From contig JAVBPT010000005.1 in the NCBI GenBank assembly GCA_031549455.1, positions 1 to 64,000 of the forward strand: a stretch of 64,000 nucleotides of DNA. Direction: 5' to 3'. This document shows, piece after piece, positions 1 through 9,475 of this stretch (position 1 is its first letter; each line of letters opens with the position of its first letter). The DNA comes from JAVBPT01 sp031549455 (GTDB lineage Bacteria > Bacillota > Clostridia > Lachnospirales > JAKSVV01). A program made the translations under genes and the position numbers. Under the pieces are notes generated by a model that saw nothing but the letters and a program-made list of their open reading frames with translations, did no database searches and was not told the origin of the DNA.

Positions 1-77
1 ACCTTCAGCCGATTTATGCTTAACTGCTGTGTTCGGGATGGGAACAGGTGTTTCCATAAATCGTATCGTTACCAAAA
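1..77 (-). rRNA. rrf: 5S ribosomal RNA, partial (3' end outside window)
   Basis: Read on the minus strand, this begins near GGTAACGATACG and contains the conserved 5S core CCCATCCCGAACAC followed by AGTTAAGC. It lies about 45 bases downstream of the 3' end of the 16S gene on the same strand, with no tRNA and no 23S gene between. The 3' part of the molecule is cut by the window edge. The 5' end is approximate. Confidence 0.9.
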
Positions 78-118
78 AGTGTATAAATAAAGCAACCTGT
101 CAAGTTTTAGGTTTTTCT

Positions 119-1649
<1,531 letters not shown>

Positions 1650-1785
1650 TTGTTTTATCCTTTTTGAGACTTTCGTCTCTTCTTTTCCCTTAAATTTACT
1701 TGACTTCTTGTCGTTCTTTTCTTGCTGGTTGCTTTATTTATTTTTCATTGTTCTTGTTATGCCTATAATGGCTTAACGAGTTCTT

Positions 1786-1814
1786 ATTATAGCATCTAAA
1801 TTGTATTATGTCAA
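1786..1814 (-). promoter_or_regulatory. Sigma-A promoter of the rRNA operon
   Basis: On the minus strand TTGACA (1809-1814), a 17-base spacer and TATAAT (1786-1791) form a perfect consensus promoter. It lies about 140 bases upstream of the 16S 5' end, leaving room for an rRNA leader. It is positioned just after recF, so the rRNA operon has its own start. Confidence 0.9.
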
Positions 1815-1850
1815 CACGAAATTGCAAAATTTTTTAGTTTTTTTTAGGAT

Positions 1851-1884
1851 GATTAAAACCCTTGAATTATCAATGGTTTTAATC
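1851..1884. repeat. Inverted repeat between recF and rRNA promoter
   Basis: GATTAAAACC (1851-1860) and its complement GGTTTTAATC (1875-1884) form a 10-bp stem about 20 bases past the recF stop. On the minus strand it is not followed by a T run, so it is not a textbook intrinsic terminator for recF. It may still mark the end of the operon. Confidence 0.5.
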
Positions 1885-1905
1885 ATTTCTTTTTACTTTC
1901 TTCCT

Positions 1906-2970
1906 CTATTTTTGACCAAATATATTGAATTTTTTATCAATCAAAAGCTTGTTTTCGATCTCTTCCTTTATAGAAGTGGTGGTCAAAATGGTTTGCATTT
2001 TGTGAATATAACTTATTAAGTTTTCCTGCCTCGCTTCATCCAGTTCAGATAACACGTCATCCAATAACAGAACAGGGATCTCTTTTGTTTCTTCTATAAT
2101 ATATTCTATCTGGCTAAGCTTCAATGTGAGCACAATGGTTCGTTGTTGCCCCTGTGAAGCAAAGCGCTTCGCCTCATCCTCATTAATATAGAAAGCAAGA
2201 TCGTCTCGGTGTGGACCGACTAAGCTGGTACGTGCATTTTTTTCAATCAAAAACTTCTCTTCTAGTGCAGTCAAAAACTCATCCGGATTAACATCCCTCT
2301 TATATTCTATCCTAAGCATCTCCTTCTCGCTGGATAATTTTCTGTGAATTCCTTTTGCAATCTCTTCTAGTCTTCTAATATAGATCTCTCTTCTTGCAAT
2401 AACCTCTTTGCCATATTTTACCATTTGCTCGTTCCAGATATCGACTTCCTCTTTTTCAACCCTCTCTGTCTCTTTTAGATATCGATTTTTCTGAAGGAGA
2501 ACCTTGTTGTACTTTTGTAAGTGATACAGGTACTGATGGTCTAGCATAGCAATCTCCATATCTATATATTTCCTTCTCTCTGCCGGAGTTTCTTTAATTA
2601 AAAGAAGGTCCTCTGGCTTAAAGGTTACCACCTTTAAATAGCCCATTAGTTCAGATGTCTTTTTGGACTTTACCTCATTAATCAAAATCTCTTTTTGTTT
2701 GAGCTGGTTTACCCGAATCTTGATGTTCTCTTCTCTGTCCTCTTTTTCAAAATCCAGATCGACGTGAAAATAGTCCTCTCCTTTTTTGATTAGTTCGATG
2801 TCCTTGGACGTTCTGAAAGATTTTGAAAGTCCACAGAAAGCAATCGCTTCTAAAACGTTCGTCTTTCCTGCCCCATTTTCTCCAACCAAAAGGTTTACCC
2901 CTTTTTCGAATTCAAAAGACGCTTCCTCATAATTTCTATAGTTCTTTAGTCTGATCTTTTTTATGTACAT
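1906..2970 (-). CDS. recF: RecF, DNA replication and repair ATPase
   Basis: A 354-residue protein of normal RecF length. It has an N-terminal Walker A motif GENGAGKTN (residues 31-39), a long charged coiled middle, an ABC-type signature region with SQGQQR and a Walker B segment LLLDDVLSELD near the C terminus. RecF loads RecA at single-strand gaps with RecOR. It is the last gene of the dnaA-dnaN-murL-murD2-recF run, and its ATG lies just beyond the murD2 stop with a parS site between them. The ribosome site (AGAAAAAG) is weak, which suggests coupling to murD2. The usual downstream partner gyrB is absent; an rRNA operon follows instead. Confidence 0.97.
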   Translation of the reverse strand: MYIKKIRLKNYRNYEEASFEFEKGVNLLVGENGAGKTNVLEAIAFCGLSKSFRTSKDIELIKKGEDYFHVDLDFEKEDREENIKIRVNQLKQKEILINEVKSKKTSELMGYLKVVTFKPEDLLLIKETPAERRKYIDMEIAMLDHQYLYHLQKYNKVLLQKNRYLKETERVEKEEVDIWNEQMVKYGKEVIARREIYIRRLEEIAKGIHRKLSSEKEMLRIEYKRDVNPDEFLTALEEKFLIEKNARTSLVGPHRDDLAFYINEDEAKRFASQGQQRTIVLTLKLSQIEYIIEETKEIPVLLLDDVLSELDEARQENLISYIHKMQTILTTTSIKEEIENKLLIDKKFNIFGQK

Positions 2971-2980
2971 CTTTTTCTAT

Positions 2981-2996
2981 CGTTTCACGTGAAACA
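2981..2996. promoter_or_regulatory. parS centromere-like site (one mismatch)
   Basis: GTTTCACGTGAAAC with flanks C and A gives 15 of 16 matches to the ParB-binding consensus TGTTTCACGTGAAACA. It overlaps the stop codon of the murD2 gene: on the minus strand the last codons are TGT TTC ACG TGA. It lies about 6 kb from parB. Confidence 0.85.
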
Positions 2997-4319
2997 TTTT
3001 CCTTTCTCTTTGATGTAGCTTTTAAATTGGTCTCCTCTTTCCTCAAAGTTCTTAAAATCATTATAACTGGCAGCCGCCGGAGAAAGCAAACAAATATGCC
3101 CTTTCTCTGTCACCTCGAATGCCTTCGCCACCGCTTCCTCCAAACTCTCAAAAAAGTAAATATTCTGCTTTTCTGCTTTTAAAGCATCGTAAACCTTTCT
3201 TCCTGTGCTGGATATGCAAAGCACGTTTAGTTCCTTTTTTTGTTTTAAATAGTCGATGAGCGTCTGATAATTTACTCCTCTGTCTAATCCACCCAATATA
3301 ACGCTGCTCACTTTTTTTAAAGATTCTATCGAGAGCATGCAAGTCTCTGGGATGGTGGAAATCGAATCATCATAGAATAGGATCTCGCCAATGGTATCAA
3401 TGTACTCCATCCGGTGCTTCAGTCCGGTAAACCCTGTGATGGTCTCCTGAATTGTTTCAAAATCAATGGAATGGAGATGACCCACTATAAAGCAGATTAG
3501 CATATTGGATAGATTGTGCTGTCCCAATAAATTTTTTCCATCTTGATGATCAAACACTTGTTCTCCTTTATAAAAAATCTGATCCTGTTTCACGTGAAAC
3601 ATTTCATTCGGATCATCGGTTAAAATTTGTCTGGCTTTTATCTCTACCCGCTGCTCACGGCTCATCCGAAGAACCGCTTCGGGTAAGATTGCAACATCCC
3701 CTTCATTCTGAAATCGTACAATATTCAGTTTGGCTTGGATGTAATGATCAAACGAAGCATAATAATCCAAATGTTCCTCATAAATATTCAAAAAAATGGC
3801 CACTTTTGGAGACATCTCTAGTTGTTCCAACTGATGGGAAGACATCTCGTAAACAATCTTGGTCTCTGGTCCGATCTCATCCAAAAAATCAAATACGGGT
3901 TTTCCGATGTTCCCCACCAAAACAACCTCACGTCCCGCCTTCTTAAACATCTCATAGATCAAGGTAGAGGTAGTGCTTTTTCCCTTGGTTCCGGTAATCC
4001 CAATCACCCTTTCCCGATAGGCAGCTAAGAAAATCCCTGTTTGTGAATCCACCTTCCTCTCCAGTTGCGTTTCCTTTAAAGAGATGCCCGGCGATTTAAT
4101 TATAAGGTCAAAACCATCCGAATGGCTTGTGATCTCTGATTCTGGAAAATAAGCAGCTTCTCCCTCCATCTCTTCTATCTCAATCTTTTTCTGATCGCAA
4201 ATGGTAATGTGCTCTGTTAGAGCGTGTTTTATGAGATAGCGATGTGTCGACCTTCCCTCTCTACCATAGCCATAAATTAAAATCTTTTTATCTTTTAAAA
4301 CTTCTTCAATCTTATTCAC
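2985..4319 (-). CDS. murD2: MurD2-type UDP-MurNAc-L-alanine:L-glutamate ligase
   Basis: A 444-residue Mur ligase with an N-terminal nucleotide-binding fold (YGYGREGRS, residues 17-24), the ATP loop GTKGKST (110-116) and a C-terminal domain ending SPAAASYNDFKNFEERG. The substrate segment reads DDSISTIPET (317-326), where canonical MurD has NDSKGTNPDS, so the lysine-containing loop is changed. The gene directly follows a MurL epimerase gene. In Xanthomonas oryzae the MurD2-MurL pair attaches L-Glu and then inverts it to D-Glu. The start is GTG with AAAGGTG five bases upstream. A canonical MurD is also encoded at 43161. The L-Glu specificity is inferred from family and context. Confidence 0.85.
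   Translation of the reverse strand: MNKIEEVLKDKKILIYGYGREGRSTHRYLIKHALTEHITICDQKKIEIEEMEGEAAYFPESEITSHSDGFDLIIKSPGISLKETQLERKVDSQTGIFLAAYRERVIGITGTKGKSTTSTLIYEMFKKAGREVVLVGNIGKPVFDFLDEIGPETKIVYEMSSHQLEQLEMSPKVAIFLNIYEEHLDYYASFDHYIQAKLNIVRFQNEGDVAILPEAVLRMSREQRVEIKARQILTDDPNEMFHVKQDQIFYKGEQVFDHQDGKNLLGQHNLSNMLICFIVGHLHSIDFETIQETITGFTGLKHRMEYIDTIGEILFYDDSISTIPETCMLSIESLKKVSSVILGGLDRGVNYQTLIDYLKQKKELNVLCISSTGRKVYDALKAEKQNIYFFESLEEAVAKAFEVTEKGHICLLSPAAASYNDFKNFEERGDQFKSYIKEKGKCFT
3586..3601. promoter_or_regulatory. parS centromere-like site (perfect)
   Basis: TGTTTCACGTGAAACA, an exact 16-base palindromic ParB-binding site, lies inside the murD2 coding region, where it encodes residues FHVK near position 241. 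It is about 590 bases from the second site at the end of the same gene. ParA and ParB are encoded at 8657-10247. Confidence 0.95.
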
Positions 4320-4329
4320 TTTTTCACCT

Positions 4330-5721
4330 TTAAACCAGATTTTGAATCATCTGCCGTACCAACTGGTCATATTTTGGTGGCAAAAAATTCTGCTTATCAT
4401 AGCTCTTCAAAATTTTAATCAACACTTTCTCTGAGATATGGAACGACTTGCACTCTGTCTCGTAATAGTTTAACAACAAATAGTTTTTTGTTTTTTTGTG
4501 TCTCAGAGAAAGTGCTGTCAAACAAGCGTTGACCTCCCTCTTGGTCCCAATGCATTCAAATGGTTTGGTCTTTGCCTTTCCGATTAACTCGTCTAGATAA
4601 TGGATCATTTCCTCGTGATCCAACATGTTGGTACCAAAGATCTCAATGGCTTTTTGGATGGAGCTGGCATAAGAAAAAAGAATAAACACAAAAAGACATT
4701 TTGGACAGTGTCCGCACCATTCTTCTCTACTTCCTTCTATCCGGCTTCCTACATTACAGCTTTTAAAGACTTTGAAATACGTGGGATGGTCTATAAATAA
4801 ACGCATAATCTGTAATTCGTGAAGAGGCCTTAAAAGACTAAAATATGCCACTTCATTTTGTACATACATCGAGTTCTTGACATATTCCCTAAAATCTTTT
4901 TCATACGCATAGGTTTTTGAGTATTGATGATTTGCCCCTTTTACGGTTTCTTCGTTCGCACTTGCCTCATTGGAAAGCACGATATACTTTTTTCCGGTGG
5001 CTTCTGCAACCAATAGGCTCAGAAAAGAAAGAATTGCGGAAAAGGGAACGTGCCCGTTTAGGCATCCTTCTTTATTGAGTGTCAGCAAATTTTGATCAAT
5101 CTCTCTCTCCATTAAGATGACCTGATCCTCTAAATAGCCCGCTGTCCTAGCCGATGCTAAACTTGCTTCTCTTGGATTTACAATGAAAAGAAGGTTGGTT
5201 TCTTTTTCCTCTTTTAAAAGTCCTAGGCTTGTGATGGAGTCTTTTCCGCCACCAATTGGAATGAGATTACCCGAACGCACCTCTTCCCCTTCTATCTTAT
5301 TTATTTTTTGATCTGAAGCGCTAAAGAGGCAAAGCTCTTTTTGTTTTACCTGAATGTGATTCAAATAAAGCATTTCTGAAAGACCATTATAAAAGAGTTT
5401 GCTCCAGAACGCCTTATCTTCAATCTGATCTACACAAACCTTATATTCTTTTGGACAGAAGGCTTTATAGTAATTAATCCCTTCCACGATACCAATTTGC
5501 GCAGCAATCTTTTTTAAAGCGGGATCTGAAATTTTCTTTCGAAAGTGTAGATTTTTTTTGATGCGTAAAACGTGCTTAAATTGCTTTTCTTGATCTACCC
5601 TATATAAATAGGTCAATTCAATGTTTTCATCGTTTTCCGTGGCAATAAACGAGTCATAATAAAACGTTTGGTAAACATTTCTATAATTATTAAATTTTTG
5701 CTGATTATCTTTTTCTATCAT
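4330..5721 (-). CDS. murL: MurL-type UDP-MurNAc-L-Ala-L-Glu epimerase
   Basis: A 463-residue protein resembling the MurL family. It has the nucleotide-binding loop IPIGGGKDS (about residues 154-162), a following VNPREASLAS segment, and a cysteine cluster EEWCGHCPKC near residue 335. In Xanthomonas MurL is an ATP-dependent epimerase that converts the terminal L-Glu of UDP-MurNAc-L-Ala-L-Glu to D-Glu, which feeds MurE. The murD2 gene follows after 10 bases, so the two are probably cotranscribed. I chose the ATG at 5721, since GGAG is five bases upstream; an in-frame GTG lies two codons earlier. The family call rests on motif memory and context, not on a search. Confidence 0.85.
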   Translation of the reverse strand: MIEKDNQQKFNNYRNVYQTFYYDSFIATENDENIELTYLYRVDQEKQFKHVLRIKKNLHFRKKISDPALKKIAAQIGIVEGINYYKAFCPKEYKVCVDQIEDKAFWSKLFYNGLSEMLYLNHIQVKQKELCLFSASDQKINKIEGEEVRSGNLIPIGGGKDSITSLGLLKEEKETNLLFIVNPREASLASARTAGYLEDQVILMEREIDQNLLTLNKEGCLNGHVPFSAILSFLSLLVAEATGKKYIVLSNEASANEETVKGANHQYSKTYAYEKDFREYVKNSMYVQNEVAYFSLLRPLHELQIMRLFIDHPTYFKVFKSCNVGSRIEGSREEWCGHCPKCLFVFILFSYASSIQKAIEIFGTNMLDHEEMIHYLDELIGKAKTKPFECIGTKREVNACLTALSLRHKKTKNYLLLNYYETECKSFHISEKVLIKILKSYDKQNFLPPKYDQLVRQMIQNLV

Positions 5722-5756
5722 ACACACTCCAAAAAATAAAAAGCCCCTATAGGCTT

Positions 5757-5981
5757 TTAAAATCTTATTTGCTCATCACGTACAACCCTATAAGTAATTG
5801 TTTCTGGAAAAAATTCTGGATTCAATTTGATTTTTAATTCGTGATGGATCTTATTTTTTAACATATCATATGAGTCGGCAACGGCAACTATACCAAATTT
5901 TAGGTTATTGGCTTGTAGTCTGTTGTCGCTTGTTTCTGTTACCACAAAAAGCATATCTTTATTCTTTTTCTCTTCACCCAT
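5757..5981 (-). CDS. Small HicB-like-fold protein, function unknown
   Basis: A 74-residue protein starting at ATG 5981 with GGAGG five bases upstream; an in-frame TTG lies four codons earlier. The pattern FVVTE..DNRLQANNLKFGIVAVADSYDMLKNKIHHEL and the tail YRVVRDEQIRF resemble the short HicB-like domain family that databases often mislabel as 2-oxoisovalerate dehydrogenase. No HicA toxin partner is adjacent. It occupies the place between dnaN and recF where many Bacillota carry the S4-domain protein YaaA, but it shows no S4 motif. It is tightly packed after dnaN and 36 bases before murL. Confidence 0.6.
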   Translation of the reverse strand: MGEEKKNKDMLFVVTETSDNRLQANNLKFGIVAVADSYDMLKNKIHHELKIKLNPEFFPETITYRVVRDEQIRF

Positions 5982-5993
5982 TTCGACCTCCAA

Positions 5994-7103
5994 CTAATCA
6001 TTAATTTTAATCGGCAATAATAAATATTTAAAACTTTCTCCCTCTTTTGGTAGGATGATACTTTGTTTTAATGGCGAGATAAATGTCATCACAATCTCTT
6101 CATCGTCAATATTTCGCAAAGCGTCCAATATAAATTTTGGGTTGAATCCTATTCGCATGCCCTCGCCGTCATAATCCACCGAAAGCTCATCCTGGCCCAT
6201 TCCTTGCGTAGTGCTCGAGGATATTTTCATCTTCCCTTTTGTGATTTCAAACTTAATAATCTGTCTTTCATCAAGTGCGGCAATAAGGGAAACTCGTTCG
6301 CTCGCTGCAAGGAGTGCTGCTTTATCCACCCTAATTTTAATCTCCGCGTTGTCTGAAAAGTTTTGTTTATACTTAATAAAGTTTCCTTCTATTAGTCTTG
6401 ATACTATTATGCTACTTTCCAGCTCAAATAATACATGTCGATCTGTAAAATAGATTTGTAATCTATCCTCTTTTTCACTGCTTAAAAGCTTCGACAATTC
6501 ATTCATAGTCTTTCCCGGAATAATAATTGAAAAATCTTTCATAGAGTGATCCGAAACCGCACTTCTCAGCGCAATTCGGTATCCATCCACCGCCACAAGA
6601 GTTACCTTCCCGTCTTCTAACTCAAATAGTTCTCCGGTTAAGGTTTGTTTTGATTCCTCTTGAGAAATGGAGAAAATGGTGGACTTAATTAAAAGTCTAA
6701 GATCGTTTTGAAACATCATAATGCTTTTTTCTTTTTCAACAACCGGTAAATCTGGATATTCTATCCCAGGCTCTCCTGCAATTTTATAATCTGATTTTTC
6801 TGCTGTAATGGTTGCATAATTGTTCTCGTCTACTTCAATCTGTATCTCTTCTTCTGAGAAACGTTTCACAATCTCAGAAAAGAGTCTATAGTTTAAAGCC
6901 ACACTTCCCTCTTCTTCAATCTTCACGTTTTTGACTTTTGCTTTAATACCCATTTCAAGGTCTGTTGCAATTAAAAACAACTCTTTATTTTCCACCTTTA
7001 ATAAAATACAAGAAAGTATCGGCATTACATTCTTATAAGAGATTGCTTTTTGTACGGTATTGATTGCAATTAATAAATCGGTTTTGGTACATTTGAATTT
7101 CAT
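5994..7103 (-). CDS. dnaN: DNA polymerase III sliding clamp, beta subunit
   Basis: A 369-residue protein of normal clamp length, beginning MKFKCTKTDLLIAINTVQKAI and ending with the typical clamp tail (FKYLLLPIKIND). The three repeated clamp domains span the whole length. It forms the ring that tethers the replicative polymerase to DNA. It follows dnaA by 117 bases and has an AGGAG ribosome site. The stop abuts the next small gene, which indicates an operon. Confidence 0.98.
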   Translation of the reverse strand: MKFKCTKTDLLIAINTVQKAISYKNVMPILSCILLKVENKELFLIATDLEMGIKAKVKNVKIEEEGSVALNYRLFSEIVKRFSEEEIQIEVDENNYATITAEKSDYKIAGEPGIEYPDLPVVEKEKSIMMFQNDLRLLIKSTIFSISQEESKQTLTGELFELEDGKVTLVAVDGYRIALRSAVSDHSMKDFSIIIPGKTMNELSKLLSSEKEDRLQIYFTDRHVLFELESSIIVSRLIEGNFIKYKQNFSDNAEIKIRVDKAALLAASERVSLIAALDERQIIKFEITKGKMKISSSTTQGMGQDELSVDYDGEGMRIGFNPKFILDALRNIDDEEIVMTFISPLKQSIILPKEGESFKYLLLPIKIND

Positions 7104-7220
7104 GAAGTTCTCCTTTCATAATGTATATAATAATAAATAGTCATAGTCATAGAGCTTGTTTAATCTGTGGAAAACAAAAGAATGCCTTTAAATAATGGGA
7201 TTTCTTCTGTTGAGTCATTG
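7104..7220. other. dnaA-dnaN spacer with DnaA-box-like site
   Basis: This 117-base AT-rich spacer contains TGTGGAAAA (7166-7174), one mismatch from the DnaA box TGTGGATAA, and the palindrome TTGTTAACAA at the dnaA stop. Bacillota origins are often split on both sides of dnaA, so this could be the second half of the origin. No strong promoter for dnaN was recognised here. Confidence 0.45.
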
Positions 7221-8543
7221 TTAACAACTTCGGATTTTATGCTCAATATCCAGAATGGTGTTTTTTAACACCACGTCATGGACGATCTCACCCTCTATTT
7301 TCTCAATGGAATGGATAATGGTGGAATGATCTCTTCCCCCAAAATAGACGCCAATCTTTGGTAAAGAGGTATCTGTCAGTTTCCTGGTCAGATAGATTGC
7401 CACCTGTCTTGGTGTCATAATCTCTTTTACCCTCTTTTTGGATTTAAAGTCATCAATCTTGAGATGATAATGGGAGGCGACTATTTCTTGAATATATTCG
7501 ACGGTAAGCACGTTTTGCTTGGTTTCTAAAATTTCTTTTAAGGCTTCCCTAGCCAGATCAACATGAATCGGAATGTTTTTGAGTGCTGCCAGAGCGATGA
7601 TTCGATTGATCGCCCCTTCAAGCTGTCGGATGTTTGATGTGATCGAGTTGGCAAGGAAAAGCAATACATCGTCTGGCATTTTGGATTGATATTTCTCAAC
7701 CATGGACTTTTGCTTTAGGATTGCTAACCTGGTTTCAAAGTCCGGCGAACCAATATCCACAATAAGCCCCATCTCAAAACGGGAACGGAGTCTTTCTTCG
7801 AGTGTTTCAATCTCCTTCGGAGGTCGATCACTGGAAATAATAATCTGTTTGTTGGATTCATAAAGCGTATTAAAGGTATGGAAAAATTCTTCCTGTGTTC
7901 GTTCCTTTCCCATAATAAACTGAATATCATCAATGAGCAAAACATCAATGTTCCGATAGCGAGACCGGAACTGCTCGTTATTATTATATTGTATGGCTTG
8001 AATAAGCTCATTTGTAAACTTTTCAGAGGAGACATATAAGACCTTTGCATTTGGATTTTTGAGTAAAATTTGATTGCCAATAGAGTGCATAAGATGCGTT
8101 TTGCCAAGGCCAACGCCACTATATAAGAATAAAGGATTATAGGCCCCTGCTGGAGAATCCGCTACCGCAAGACTTGCCGCATAGGCCATCCGATTTGAAT
8201 TGCCAATAATGAAGTTATCGAAAACATATTTTGAGTTCAGATTGCATTTGGATCGATCGATCGATTGAATAACAGGCGTTTCGGCACTCACCCGAACCAA
8301 AATGGTTTCAAGCTCAGGGAAGACCTCTTCTGCTTTTTGAAGAATGTTTTTCATATATCGTTGTTCCAAAATATTTTTGGACATTTCATCACATGTAAGT
8401 AAAGTAAGCGTTCGGTTTTCAAAAGAAACAAACTTCAAGGGTTTCATCCAGGTAGAAAAAGTAACATTGGTTGTTTCCTCTTTTAATCTATTTAAAACCT
8501 CTTCCCAATCACCTTGGAAAGAGCTGCTTTGATTCTGTTGCAC
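7221..8543 (-). CDS. dnaA: Chromosomal replication initiator DnaA
   Basis: A 440-residue protein with all four DnaA regions. There is an N-terminal helicase-loading domain, a short linker, and an AAA+ domain with Walker A GVGLGKTH (143-150) and Walker B LLIDDIQF. The C-terminal box-binding helix-turn-helix carries the signature GGRDHSTIIHSIEKI. DnaA binds DnaA boxes and opens the origin. The start is GTG 8543, preceded by GGGAGGT with suitable spacing. DnaA boxes lie immediately upstream, which suggests autoregulation. The linker domain II is short, as in many Clostridia. Confidence 0.98.
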   Translation of the reverse strand: MQQNQSSSFQGDWEEVLNRLKEETTNVTFSTWMKPLKFVSFENRTLTLLTCDEMSKNILEQRYMKNILQKAEEVFPELETILVRVSAETPVIQSIDRSKCNLNSKYVFDNFIIGNSNRMAYAASLAVADSPAGAYNPLFLYSGVGLGKTHLMHSIGNQILLKNPNAKVLYVSSEKFTNELIQAIQYNNNEQFRSRYRNIDVLLIDDIQFIMGKERTQEEFFHTFNTLYESNKQIIISSDRPPKEIETLEERLRSRFEMGLIVDIGSPDFETRLAILKQKSMVEKYQSKMPDDVLLFLANSITSNIRQLEGAINRIIALAALKNIPIHVDLAREALKEILETKQNVLTVEYIQEIVASHYHLKIDDFKSKKRVKEIMTPRQVAIYLTRKLTDTSLPKIGVYFGGRDHSTIIHSIEKIEGEIVHDVVLKNTILDIEHKIRSC

Positions 8544-8656
8544 GTTTACCTCCCAAAAAAGTTGTCCACGTTATCCACAATTATGAAACAGTTTTCAACA
8601 GCACTTTTGTGGATAAGTCATATCTTACCATAGAAATTTGTCACAATCAAGGACAA
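8544..8656. other. oriC: Candidate replication origin (oriC) between parB and dnaA
   Basis: This 113-base gap holds a perfect DnaA box TTATCCACA (8571-8579), an inverted perfect box TGTGGATAA (8609-8617) and a related TTGTCCAC (8562-8569), within AT-rich DNA. Location next to dnaA and close to parAB supports an origin. The gap is short, so the full origin may also use the dnaA-dnaN spacer and the region upstream of parA, which has TTTTCCACA near 10314. Confidence 0.75.
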
Positions 8657-9475
8657 TTAGGAAAAATTTACGATTAATTCTGCAATTCTTTCAAGATCTT
8701 CTTGGCCAAAAAAACGAATTTCGATTTTGCTGTTTTGGATTTCGACTTTGGTTCCCAGATAGTTTTTTAGTATTTTGATGATTTCATCGTGCTCTGCACT
8801 TCTCTTTTTCGGCCTTGTGGATTTCTTGCTGGTGAGCTTTTCGGTTTCTCGTACGTTTAGCTTTCCATTCACAATGTCCTCAGCAAGGCGCTCTTGCTCT
8901 TTTTGAGAATCGATGGTGATCAAGGTTCTGGCATGGGTATAGGACAGTTTTCCGTCCACGATATATTGTTTGATTTTCTCAGGTAGTTTTAAGAGACGCA
9001 CGCTGTTGCTGATATATGTTCGACTCTTTCCAAGCTCTTTTGCAAGAAGCTCTTGAGTAATATTAAATTCTTTCATAATCTTATCATAGGAGTCTGCCTC
9101 TTCAATCGGATTGAGATTTTCCCTTTGAATGTTTTCAAGTAAAGAAATCTTGACCAAATCCTTTGGCGTATAGTTTTTAATAATGCAAGGAACTTCGGAC
9201 AAACCAGCAAGAATACTGGCGCGATATCTTCTTTCTCCTGCCACAATCATATATTTCTCATTCTTTTTTTGAACAAGAATGGGCTGAATAATCCCTTGCT
9301 CTCGAATAGAATTCGAAAGCTCCTCCAGTTTGTCGGGATCAAAAAATTTTCGTGGCTGGTCCTCGTTGGCCACAATTTGTTGCACTGAAATGAGTTCTAC
9401 TTTATCCTGAATGAGTGTATCGGAATTGTTTTCTAACAAAGCAGATAATCCGGATCCAAGACCTCTTTTAACCAT
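8657..9475 (-). CDS. parB: Chromosome-partitioning protein ParB (Spo0J)
   Basis: A 272-residue protein starting MVKRGLGSGLSALL at ATG 9475. The longer upstream reading frame merely overlaps parA and is not used. The N-terminal ParB/Srx CTP-binding domain has the box ENIQRENLNPIEEA, preceded by GERRYRA. A helix-turn-helix around TQELLAKELGKSRTYISNSVRLLKLP binds parS, and a C-terminal dimerisation domain follows. ParB loads at parS and spreads, organising the origin. Two parS palindromes at 2981 and 3586 are its likely sites. The start overlaps the end of parA by 8 bases, so the two are translationally coupled. Confidence 0.96.
   Translation of the reverse strand: MVKRGLGSGLSALLENNSDTLIQDKVELISVQQIVANEDQPRKFFDPDKLEELSNSIREQGIIQPILVQKKNEKYMIVAGERRYRASILAGLSEVPCIIKNYTPKDLVKISLLENIQRENLNPIEEADSYDKIMKEFNITQELLAKELGKSRTYISNSVRLLKLPEKIKQYIVDGKLSYTHARTLITIDSQKEQERLAEDIVNGKLNVRETEKLTSKKSTRPKKRSAEHDEIIKILKNYLGTKVEIQNSKIEIRFFGQEDLERIAELIVNFS

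Noticed and set aside
5757..5981. HicAB toxin-antitoxin module
   Set aside because: No HicA-like gene adjacent; only the HicB-like fold pattern is present.
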